64,000 bases of DNA from Sulfobacillus sp. (lineage in GTDB: Bacteria; Bacillota; Sulfobacillia; Sulfobacillales; Sulfobacillaceae): the NCBI GenBank assembly GCA_027309085.1, contig DAIDDL010000014.1:21906-85905 (forward strand), read 5' to 3'. Made by a program: the position numbers and the translations under genes. The notes beneath the pieces are model-generated. The model made no database searches and had not been told where the DNA came from. It saw nothing but the letters and a program-made list of their open reading frames with translations. Shown piece after piece: positions 49,622-57,546 of this stretch (its first letter is position 1; each line of letters opens with the position of its first letter).

Positions 49622-50014
49622 TCAATCGTCGGGCGGTTTGCGAGAGGATGGTTGAATCGGAGCGTCGCCCCAGTCCCTGTGCTCTAAGAGATCCACGATC
49701 CAATAGGCGGGATCGCGGCTCGCCATCTGGTGAGCCCGCAGCAGGGGATCTCGCGGCTCTTCCGGCATGGGTACTCCCACAAAATGGTTCACACTGCCGT
49801 CCAAATGTTTTAGTAAGCGCATAGCTTGCTCTTGATCTGTCTGATCGGGCCACCGTTTTATCGCGGCCACCATGGCTCCGCGAATGCGCCTATCCATGGG
49901 CAACACCCATGGATTGTCGACGGTGTGCCGTAATAGGTGGAGGACTGTACTGCGCGTGTGTGCATCCACTGCGGCAAGATCATACAGAGCGGGACAATGA
50001 ATAGTCATCTGCAT
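49622..50014 (-). CDS. Hypothetical protein of the ATPase operon
   Basis: A 130-residue helical protein (MQMTIHCPALYDLAAVDAHT...) with HEAT-like helices (RIRGAMVAAIKRWP, EQAMRLLKHLDGS). It starts next to the stop of the AAA ATPase gene and so is cotranscribed. No family recognised. Confidence 0.62.
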   Translation of the reverse strand: MQMTIHCPALYDLAAVDAHTRSTVLHLLRHTVDNPWVLPMDRRIRGAMVAAIKRWPDQTDQEQAMRLLKHLDGSVNHFVGVPMPEEPRDPLLRAHQMASRDPAYWIVDLLEHRDWGDAPIQPSSRKPPDD

Positions 50015-52018
50015 TTAAGAGGGCCCTCCGAACAGCTCATCAAAACCATGGGGCCAGGGATCCAGAAAGTTCCCTTGGCTATCCAGCCGAATGGGCAGAG
50101 CCTGACTGCCTTCAGACGTTTTCTCGATGTACACAATAGACACCGCCTCAGGGGCGAGGTGTCCCGTGCGAATCAGTTTCCGAAGGCGTAGCAGGAGCGT
50201 TTCACTGTGTGTTTCGATAATAAATTGGCGGGCGGGGTTGGCCGTCACAGCCTCCGCTAACACGGACCCAAAGGCCGCTTGCAGCCGCGGATGCAGATGC
50301 AGTTCGGGCTGCTCTAAAAGGGTTAAAGGGAACTCTCCGGCTATCACCTCAACGACGAGCGGCACAATTTGACTGACACCATAGCCCACCTGATCCATCG
50401 ACACCGAGACCCCGAGGGTTTCATCCCAGAGTTGCAGTTTCCACAACCGGGGCAAATCAGGATCATCCACCGGCGCAACGCTCACCCGGTATCCCATATC
50501 CATGGCAGCCAGCGCCGCGTTGACCGCTTCAACCAGTTCGGGATGTTGAGCGATGCGGTCAACCGTCCACTGCCCCTCCATGCCCACCTGATTCCGAGGC
50601 TGATCGTCGCGCTCTACGATGGGGCCAAATCGCGTGCGGGCGGGACCAATAAAAGCCACGTGCGTGAGCATCCTTCCCACCTCCCAATTCAAATTGCTTA
50701 CGACCGTCGTCGGAGGCAGCCAAAGATCAGGTAAATCACCAAACCGTTCGGGCGGCGGAAGCACATTTTGGTCGTCAGCGGGCAGCCGCCGATACCATGC
50801 TTGAAGCAAATGGGGAATCAAGTAATCGGTCCAGTGTTGATATTCGGCGTAATGGGGCATGTACATAAACCACCAGGGATGTTGACCCATTGTAGGGCGG
50901 GACAAGATACCCCAACGCAAGGGCCGCAGAAATTTCGCCTCCATGGCCAATTCTTCTCCCATTTGGTCATCTTGTACCGTCTGCTCAAAAGTCATGGCCC
51001 ATTGTCGTGCCTGCATCATGGCGGACTCTTCCGTCATCCAGCGAATCCATGCGTCCCATGGCGCTTGTTGTAGATGTTCGACCATTTGAGCGCGCCCTTC
51101 GTCAGTCCATTCGTCGTCATTCATCATCCAGGGCGCTTCCTCTATCTCACTCCATGGAATGCGTGCGATGTGCTTTTCGGCCAGCCGGGGATTAGTCTGT
51201 ACCAACTCCTTCCACCAGCGTAAATGTTCCACCACGAGGGCCCACCGAGCTAACGCATGATCAGTGAGTTCCATGGTCAAGCGTCTCCATTCCACACTGG
51301 GTTGCTGCACATTTTTCTCTATCCACCGTATAGGTACACGAGGATTCCAGCGGCTCCGGCGTCGACTCTCTTCCCACACAGCTTGGCTAGCTTCGAGCCA
51401 TTTAGCCGTGTCATCCATTGACGACTTCCCAACGATCCCTATGAGATCGGAGAAGCTCTCTCCCCCACTTTGATCGTCTTTCTTTCGAAGGTCCGCATGC
51501 TTCGGGCGTGCATCAGTGGGGATTCCGCTCGGAGAGTGCGACGGAGGAGGATCTGTTGCAAACCGATCAAAGTCATCAGGATTGACGTTTAACTGAAATA
51601 CCGGCTGCTCGCTATCCGCCAGATAAATTTGCGTTTGGCGTTGGACAGTATGGTAGCCGACCTTATTCCAACCCCATGTCCATTCCATGCCCACCTCGAC
51701 GGGCTGGCCCCCTATTTGGGAGAGACCCACAAGATCAGCGGCTGTCGTACGCCAAAAAGCCCCGAGACGCAGTACAGCCTCCGTATCATGGCTGTGAATG
51801 AGCGTCTGATAATGACGGAGGTTTACCCAGGGCCCATTCGGAGTTAGGGCATGGGTCGGATTATTGTCTGCCAGGGTCTGGTTCAACAGGAGCAACGCTT
51901 CGATTACTGCACTTTTCCCGGCGCTATTGGGGCCATAGATGAGCGTGATGGGCGCCAGCGGGATGTCTTGAGCTGCGCCAAAGGCTTTAAACTGTTCAAT
52001 GCGCAATCGCGTGAGCAT
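50015..52018 (-). CDS. OLD/DUF3696-like AAA ATPase
   Basis: A 667-residue ABC/SMC-type ATPase. Walker A is YGPNSAGKSAVIEALLLL at the N-terminus. A ~400-residue insert follows, then the signature-like GYGVSQIVPLVV, Walker B LTLLEQPELHLHPRLQ and the H-loop FIIETHSE. There is no Toprim domain; the C-terminal region DPWPHGFDELF resembles DUF3696. Such ATPases power anti-phage systems with a separate nuclease, here possibly the frameshifted PLD-like gene. GGAAAGGAG precedes the ATG. Confidence 0.82.
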   Translation of the reverse strand: MLTRLRIEQFKAFGAAQDIPLAPITLIYGPNSAGKSAVIEALLLLNQTLADNNPTHALTPNGPWVNLRHYQTLIHSHDTEAVLRLGAFWRTTAADLVGLSQIGGQPVEVGMEWTWGWNKVGYHTVQRQTQIYLADSEQPVFQLNVNPDDFDRFATDPPPSHSPSGIPTDARPKHADLRKKDDQSGGESFSDLIGIVGKSSMDDTAKWLEASQAVWEESRRRSRWNPRVPIRWIEKNVQQPSVEWRRLTMELTDHALARWALVVEHLRWWKELVQTNPRLAEKHIARIPWSEIEEAPWMMNDDEWTDEGRAQMVEHLQQAPWDAWIRWMTEESAMMQARQWAMTFEQTVQDDQMGEELAMEAKFLRPLRWGILSRPTMGQHPWWFMYMPHYAEYQHWTDYLIPHLLQAWYRRLPADDQNVLPPPERFGDLPDLWLPPTTVVSNLNWEVGRMLTHVAFIGPARTRFGPIVERDDQPRNQVGMEGQWTVDRIAQHPELVEAVNAALAAMDMGYRVSVAPVDDPDLPRLWKLQLWDETLGVSVSMDQVGYGVSQIVPLVVEVIAGEFPLTLLEQPELHLHPRLQAAFGSVLAEAVTANPARQFIIETHSETLLLRLRKLIRTGHLAPEAVSIVYIEKTSEGSQALPIRLDSQGNFLDPWPHGFDELFGGPS

Positions 52019-52135
52019 TCTTCGTTATTCTCCTTTCCTGCGGAACCTCCCAGCTCCGTGCACTCATCCAGCCATTGGGACCTGTTCGAGGTGTCCCCGC
52101 CGGATTGTCTACCAGTAGACCCTCTCTTGCTATGA

Positions 52136-52879
52136 TTAAAATGGCGGATTCTCCGGCCCCGAGTGCTCCGCCAACTGGCTTAAGCTCTGTCGCCAGCGCT
52201 CGACACGCTCAGCAATCACGAGATCCTCCCAACCGTTTAAGCGCCAATAATCGTGCCCGGGAAGACCCGTACTCTTACTTATCACCAGCCCCGTTAAGTC
52301 CGGATGTTGATGGGCCACGCACCATTGCGCAATCACATCGAGGACTTTTGGCACTTCGTGAAGGGGATGAAGACCCCCCAACAGTTGACCGAGGTCCCCG
52401 TACGTAATCGGTTGTTGACGAGGCGCCCGCTGCCGCAAAAGACTCCACGCGACACGCGCTTGGGCAAGATAATCAACCTCTTCAGCTGTTGGCGGGCCCG
52501 AAAACAGCATGGCTTGAATATGCGCCGATGCAAGCCAGATCCATCCGCTATAAGGAGCGTGCAGGTGCGCACGTAGCCCGTCCGGCAACACACCGGCAGT
52601 TGCCAACGCTTCAACGATCGCCCCATTATCCGAAACGTTTTGCACTCCTGGATTGTCCAATGCTACCATCCAGCCATTGGACAACGCCTGCACACGAGAA
52701 CGAAACGGCTGCGAACACCCCGCCAGAACAATGTGGCCAACCACTGCTTGCTGACCGTCCAAGTAACGTCGTAACGCCTCCGTCAAGACGCCAGAAACAC
52801 TGTCACCAGCGGCCCGCAATTCAGCTTGTTCCCATAACGGCACATCGGCTTCCCGAATGTAAATGGTTTTCTTTGGCAT
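52136..52879 (-). CDS. Ribbon-helix-helix regulator with C-terminal domain
   Basis: A 247-residue protein. Residues 1-42 (KKTIYIREADVPLWEQAELR, SVSGVLTEALRRYL) form a ribbon-helix-helix DNA-binding domain. The C-terminal half has ITYGDLGQLLGGLHPLHEVP and LTGLVISKSTGLPGHDYW, an unassigned pattern I associate with restriction/defence operons. AGGGAGAA precedes the ATG. A perfect promoter and a palindrome lie upstream. Confidence 0.68.
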   Translation of the reverse strand: MPKKTIYIREADVPLWEQAELRAAGDSVSGVLTEALRRYLDGQQAVVGHIVLAGCSQPFRSRVQALSNGWMVALDNPGVQNVSDNGAIVEALATAGVLPDGLRAHLHAPYSGWIWLASAHIQAMLFSGPPTAEEVDYLAQARVAWSLLRQRAPRQQPITYGDLGQLLGGLHPLHEVPKVLDVIAQWCVAHQHPDLTGLVISKSTGLPGHDYWRLNGWEDLVIAERVERWRQSLSQLAEHSGPENPPF

Positions 52880-52900
52880 AACTTCTCCCTATGACACTTC

Positions 52901-52947
52901 TAGTATATGTATATACGTATACTATGCCCCCTATTCTTGTTTGTCAA
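52901..52947 (-). promoter_or_regulatory. Promoter and palindromic operator of the defence operon
   Basis: Minus-strand TTGACA (52947-52942), 17-base spacer, TAGTAT (52924-52919). The -10 overlaps a 24-base near-perfect palindrome (52901-52924, half-site TAGTATA-GTATAT), a likely operator for the RHH protein. Confidence 0.72.
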
Positions 52948-53010
52948 TAATTCTCAGCTCTTCAGCACTTTTGGTGTAAGGGCGGTCCGGTGTCGAAATG
53001 CAGCGGTATA

Positions 53011-53228
53011 AGGGGTTTGTGTAGCAGTGGAACGAAAACTGCAATAGCCACCAAACATCGGACTAAAACCACCTCAATCTCTCAGAAAACAGCCCTTCCA
53101 CTCCCAATGGGAGCGCTGTTGCACGAAAATAGTCTCCTGACGACTGAGATGAAATTTTGAAGAACACTGCACTGTGTTAGGATTTCAAGCTCTATTGCAC
53201 TTTTCGTTCCACTGCTACACAAACCCCT
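53011..53228. mobile_element. MITE, family 2 (218 bp) at the trailer end of array 1
   Basis: Terminal inverted repeats of 37 bases with one mismatch: the left begins AGGGGTTTGTGTAGCAGTGG and the right is its complement ending CACAAACCCCT. There is no transposase frame and no clear target duplication. It ends 12 bases before the first CRISPR repeat. Confidence 0.75.
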
Positions 53229-53240
53229 ATTTATATACCG

Positions 53241-53926
53241 GTTTCCATCCCTCATAGGGACAATCCCAACGTCATTGGACCGTTGCGGGGTTATTTTGAT
53301 ATTAGTTTCCATCCCTCATAGGGACAATCCCAACCAACAATCATGGCTACTCAAACTCAATCACGGGAATAGTTTCCATCCCTCATAGGGACAATCCCAA
53401 CGCAGGCAGGTAAAGGATGGAGTGCGGCAGAAGCGCAGTTTCCATCCCTCATAGGGACAATCCCAACACAGGGCAAGCGGCCCTGATGAATTATGATCAG
53501 AAGTTTCCATCCCTCATAGGGACAATCCCAACTTGTACGTCATCGCATTGCACGAATGAAACTTCGGTTTCCATCCCTCATAGGGACAATCCCAACGGTT
53601 CAAGTAGTCTGAACCGTAGCCACTAAGAGGAGGTTTCCATCCCTCATAGGGACAATCCCAACGGGGGTCCAGCTCACCCTCAAGCGCGATGAGCAGTAGT
53701 TTCCATCCCTCATAGGGACAATCCCAACGGGGCCAGAGGCGGACGTGTTCCAGTTGTACACGTCGGTTTCCATCCCTCATAGGGACAATCCCAACGGAGA
53801 AGCCTGACGCGCTCATTCTGAAGGCCGATAAGTTTCCATCCCTCATAGGGACAATCCCAACCAGGGAATCACGCTTGAGAAGGCAATGAAAATTTCGTTT
53901 CCATCCCTCATAGGGACAATCCCAAC
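53241..53926 (-). CRISPR. CRISPR array 1: 11 repeats, 10 spacers
   Basis: Eleven 30-base repeats that look identical. On the plus strand each starts GTTTCCATCCC, holds the stem TCCCT/AGGGA and ends CAATCCCAAC. Spacers are 34-37 bases. Transcription should run right to left: on the minus strand the repeat ends ATGGAAAC, the usual 5' handle of crRNAs, and a leader shared with array 2 lies on the right. Confidence 0.97.
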
Positions 53927-54090
53927 TCGTTAAATCGTTAAGGGGCTTCACTGAGTATACACCTTCCGCTTGGGATAATTTACCTGAAATAAACAACGAT
54001 CCCGCAAGGCTTATGTACCAACGGTTTTGGCCGATTTCCCTTTGTCGTCGATCTCCCGGGGTTTTTGCGCTGAGAGCGATCGACGACAAC
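53927..54090 (-). promoter_or_regulatory. CRISPR leader of array 1
   Basis: Shares blocks with the array 2 leader: a TATACT -10-like box 28-33 bases from the first repeat (plus strand AGTATA 53954-53959), the block GGGATAATTTACCTGA, and an inverted repeat GTCGTCGATC (54044) / GATCGACGAC (54078) that lies 118 bases from the array here and 120 in the other leader. Confidence 0.75.
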
Positions 54091-54186
54091 TTTTTAGGAC
54101 CTGCTCAGACCATTTTCGGCCCTCACATCCGCTGGCAATCATCCCATCATCCACATCCTGCCTTGCCCATCAATCGTGGCGTTCGG

Positions 54187-55476
54187 CTACAATCCCAGTC
54201 CTTGTAAAACACGCTGCCGTTTGGTTTGCGTTAACGGATAGTCGAGAATGTAGCCGGTGGTCTTTGGGGCCGCTGCGACTAATAATTTCTTGACAATCGG
54301 ATAGACCGTGCTGACATCCTTCGCCAACACTGGCTGCATGCCGTGGGCGGCCAAGGAGTGGTTGCGGGTGTCCATCATCTGTCGCAACATCGTTTTCTCT
54401 TCATGCCAGGCAGTCGTCTCGCTCGTCTCCACCCAGTCGGGAAACACGTGTTCGGCGAGCGCCCACAGACTGGTGCCATGATCACTTCGGTGGTCACGGT
54501 TCAACATCGCGTGCCAGGCCTCTTCCCATCTGCTCACCGGTTGGCGCACATCGATTTGATAATGCGCTTGATAGTACCAATATACGATGCCCTCAAACAA
54601 ACGGCGGCAGCGCGCCAGGGCATCGGTATAGCGTTCTTGGGTTTGATACCGGGCAATCGCAAATAAGATTTCGACCAGGTTGAGTGCATTTTCTGTAGGA
54701 GCAGACAAATCCGCATTCGCCAGCCAGCGCCGTTGCGCGCGGAACACGGTCTGTGCCGTCACATCCCGGAAGACCTGCGCATCGGGAATAGCCATCATCT
54801 GTGTCTTGGCTTCAGCATAGTTGGCCAGATCCTGGGCCTGGTAGGCCCGCAACACATGTTCCACGGGGCCGGCCACCTGACGACTGCCTTCATGCACGGT
54901 GATGGTCACCCACTCGCGGGTGATGTTCAGCGCCGTGTCAAACTGGCTACCATGCACCGCCGTCCGAATTTGTTCCCGTAGAATATGTTCCCGCACAAAG
55001 TCCAGATGGGCGGGCACCACACGACTGCCTTCCGCCACAAAGGTCGGATTGGCGACCGTCCACACCTGCCCTCCGTGCAAGAGCCCGGCAATAGACAGCA
55101 AAAATCCGCTCATTTTCATCGCGGGGGTGCCCGACGTGCCATTAAACGCTATGGGCGCCATTTCTGCGGACGACCGCCGGAACTCGGGGCTCTGCACCAC
55201 CGCAAACACAAACTGGGTCACCGCAACATGATCCGCCGGGTTTCCCTCCTGATGCACCAGGTGCATGTGATCCGCATGAAACAACCCTTCCAAGGCCAGC
55301 CATTCCTGCGTGTCTTGGGCATGGCGCCGTCCCACCACATCCATGGACAAAATCCACAGCGCGTCCACTGTTTCTCCCCGTGATGCCAGATACCGACAAA
55401 GCGTCACAATCGATCCTTCCTCGGGGGTATCATACGCAATCGGATCGCGCGTGCCCGCGAACGTGACGAGAATCAT
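54187..55476 (-). CDS. csm6: Csm6-family CARF-HEPN ribonuclease
   Basis: A 429-residue protein. The N-terminal CARF domain shows MILVTFAGTRDP and the ligand-binding motif IAFNGTSGTPAMKM. The C-terminal HEPN domain has the R-x6-H ribonuclease motif RNHSLAAH (Arg371, His378). Csm6 is activated by the cyclic oligoadenylate made by Cas10 and degrades RNA non-specifically. It is the last gene of the cas operon and overlaps csm4 by 4 bases. Confidence 0.88.
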   Translation of the reverse strand: MILVTFAGTRDPIAYDTPEEGSIVTLCRYLASRGETVDALWILSMDVVGRRHAQDTQEWLALEGLFHADHMHLVHQEGNPADHVAVTQFVFAVVQSPEFRRSSAEMAPIAFNGTSGTPAMKMSGFLLSIAGLLHGGQVWTVANPTFVAEGSRVVPAHLDFVREHILREQIRTAVHGSQFDTALNITREWVTITVHEGSRQVAGPVEHVLRAYQAQDLANYAEAKTQMMAIPDAQVFRDVTAQTVFRAQRRWLANADLSAPTENALNLVEILFAIARYQTQERYTDALARCRRLFEGIVYWYYQAHYQIDVRQPVSRWEEAWHAMLNRDHRSDHGTSLWALAEHVFPDWVETSETTAWHEEKTMLRQMMDTRNHSLAAHGMQPVLAKDVSTVYPIVKKLLVAAAPKTTGYILDYPLTQTKRQRVLQGLGL

Positions 55477-56399
55477 GAACCCTCCTCCTTTTCAATGGAT
55501 TGCGGAAAGTGGATAGGCACGGTGACGGTATAGCCGAAGTCGATCACCTCCGGCGCCTCGGCGACGCGAGAGAGGGCCCGACCTGCCCAGCCTTTCCAGG
55601 GACTGCGCGTCCACCATGCAGCGCCGGGCTGCACCTGCAAAATCGGCACTTTCCAGGGACTCGCATACTGCGGTCCCCACACCCGACCATACTTGGTGTG
55701 CAGCTGATAAAACCCCTCATTCCAGTGATCTGCCGGTGGCACGCCATGGCCCAGCCAAATTTCGCCGTTGGCTTCCGGCACGGCAGGCCACGCCCAGTCC
55801 CGCCACTCCACCCAGTCCACTTGGCCAAACCCGCGGCTAATTTCTCCGCCTATCCCCTGATAGGCAAGCACTCTCGCCAGCATCTGGACGTCTGAATCCG
55901 GTTCGGCCCAGATATAGATACGGAGCAACGCGCGCGACCACACGCCTTCGCGGGTGAACAATGCCCCGTCCATTGCCCCACCAATACGCCGGTCCACGCC
56001 GGTGTGCAGCGTTTGCACCATCACCGGCTCCGGTTCACCATTCCAGGACTTTCCCTCTCCCCCACCCTGAGCGATCTCCCAAAAATCCTCGGAGTGCAGG
56101 AGTCGTGCTCCCTTCCACTGTTTCCTCCGCTGCAGAATCTGGATCAACGCGGGCTTGTCCTCTCCCGATACCCGTACCGCCCCATACGGAAAACCTGCGG
56201 GGCGAGGAAGCGTATCGCCCGGCCATGCATCGGACACCACAAAGGGTGGATCCTGTTCCCGAAAACGCTGCAGCCATGCGGGCATCGACTCCTCCGCATA
56301 ACACTCGCGATAGGCCCACGCCAATTGTCCCATCAGCAAGTCACTCGTTGGCCAGTGGGTAAAGGGAGACCGTTGCCGAAGCGTCCACCGATACCACAT
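55473..56399 (-). CDS. csm4: Csm4-like RAMP subunit
   Basis: A 308-residue RAMP of the Cas5/Csm4 group. Csm4-like features are SPFTHWPTSDLLMGQLAWAY, then PPFVVSDAWPGDTLPRP, and the Gly-rich loop GIGGEISRGFGQ. Csm4 holds the crRNA 5' handle and contacts Cas10. The ATG at 56399 overlaps the csm3 stop (TGATG); a start at 56420 is possible. Confidence 0.83.
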   Translation of the reverse strand: MWYRWTLRQRSPFTHWPTSDLLMGQLAWAYRECYAEESMPAWLQRFREQDPPFVVSDAWPGDTLPRPAGFPYGAVRVSGEDKPALIQILQRRKQWKGARLLHSEDFWEIAQGGGEGKSWNGEPEPVMVQTLHTGVDRRIGGAMDGALFTREGVWSRALLRIYIWAEPDSDVQMLARVLAYQGIGGEISRGFGQVDWVEWRDWAWPAVPEANGEIWLGHGVPPADHWNEGFYQLHTKYGRVWGPQYASPWKVPILQVQPGAAWWTRSPWKGWAGRALSRVAEAPEVIDFGYTVTVPIHFPQSIEKEEGS

Positions 56400-57094
56400 C
56401 AGCCTTGAGCCTCGGGCCACACGGTCAGGATTTGCAGATTATCCAGACGGACTTGGCCACTGCCGCGGGAGCCTCCACCACCAATGGCGTCGCGGGCGAC
56501 AAGTTGGACCATCTCTGCAATCGTCTGCCGCATCAATTTTTCGTCGTCGCCATAATACACGCGCACTCCGAGAACAAAATCAAACGTGGTCCCCGCTGGC
56601 ACCCGCTCCTGGACGCGGGGATGTTCCGCAACGTGGGTATTGCGGTTGATAATATTCTCGTATTTCTCTTCCACGTAGAATAGACCCGTGGTCTCCGCGG
56701 CTTGCACCAGTGCCTGTTCCGCGTCCTCCGTTAAAAAAGCATCGCGAAACAGAAACCGGGTGGGCTTTAAAGTATGATGAGGCTTTTTATGGGGTCCAAA
56801 ATAGCGGCACACACGGCAGGTGGGCATCGCACAACTACAGGGCTGGCCATTCTGCCCTTTCCCATCCGCCGCCTCCAGTAGGCTGCGAAACTTGCCCTTT
56901 AAACTGCTGCCGGGCAGATAGGGGAGTTGCGTGAGCGGATGGCGAATCACGGGGTTGTCAATCCCACCGATTTCTAACGAATCCCGCCCGCCTCCGACGT
57001 GACAGCCCGTCACACAGGTCAGACGTGCCCGGACTTCCCAAATTTGTTGCAAGTGCGGATTAGATTCGTTCGCCATATTATGACCGACGGCCAT
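56399..57094 (-). CDS. csm3: Csm3-like RAMP backbone subunit
   Basis: A 231-residue Cas7-type protein with the signature LPGSSLKGKFRSLLE. The segment EIGGIDNPVIRHPLTQLPYL includes the Asp that in Csm3 cuts target RNA every 6 nucleotides, so slicing is probably kept. The insert with CSCAMPTCRVC is a zinc-binding loop. GGAGGAGGG precedes the ATG at 57094. It overlaps the csm2 3' end. Confidence 0.88.
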   Translation of the reverse strand: MAVGHNMANESNPHLQQIWEVRARLTCVTGCHVGGGRDSLEIGGIDNPVIRHPLTQLPYLPGSSLKGKFRSLLEAADGKGQNGQPCSCAMPTCRVCRYFGPHKKPHHTLKPTRFLFRDAFLTEDAEQALVQAAETTGLFYVEEKYENIINRNTHVAEHPRVQERVPAGTTFDFVLGVRVYYGDDEKLMRQTIAEMVQLVARDAIGGGGSRGSGQVRLDNLQILTVWPEAQG

Positions 57095-57515
57095 GGGTAT
57101 TCCCTCCTCCACGGGATGTGTCCGTCGGAAAATAGGCGACGACACTCTCGAAATGTTTCACAAAGCCTTCCATTTGATCCCAGCCTTTAACCGCCTGGGT
57201 CACATTGCGCTCAATGAATGTGCAAAAAAACTCACTCGCCAGATTGCGTTTGACCGCATAGGCAGCTTTAGGAATTAACGCATACAACTCAGTTTTGTGC
57301 GCATCAAAATGGTGGCCCCCCTCCATACTGCGTTCAATCGCTTTCACCCGGTTGAAGAACCGACGCAATGCATGTACCGAGGTGCCTCTTTGTAATTTTT
57401 CGACAACAAAGCGAGCTTCCTCCAGATAAATCCCCCGCCGATACCCGCCCGCCGGGTCCACATATCCCTGAGCCTCCATCAAATAGTTGCTGGGTGTCAC
57501 CATGGCCATCCGCAT
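57078..57515 (-). CDS. csm2: Csm2-like small subunit
   Basis: A 145-residue helical protein between csm1 and csm3, with RRFFNRVKAIERSM and FCTFIERNVTQAVKG, typical of Csm2. Csm2 lines the belly of the type III-A complex. AAAAGAGGG precedes the ATG. Confidence 0.82.
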   Translation of the reverse strand: MRMAMVTPSNYLMEAQGYVDPAGGYRRGIYLEEARFVVEKLQRGTSVHALRRFFNRVKAIERSMEGGHHFDAHKTELYALIPKAAYAVKRNLASEFFCTFIERNVTQAVKGWDQMEGFVKHFESVVAYFPTDTSRGGGNTHGRRS

Positions 57516-57546
57516 CCCTCTTTTCCGGTTTTATGGTCTGGCGGCA

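Noticed and set aside
53082..53926. Open frames across CRISPR array 1, with repeated peptides such as WDCPYEGWKP on the minus strand
   Set aside because: They are translations of the CRISPR repeats and have no ribosome-binding sites.
54187..57145. A hidden csm5 gene
   Set aside because: csm3, csm4 and csm6 overlap directly and no other RAMP-like frame is present.
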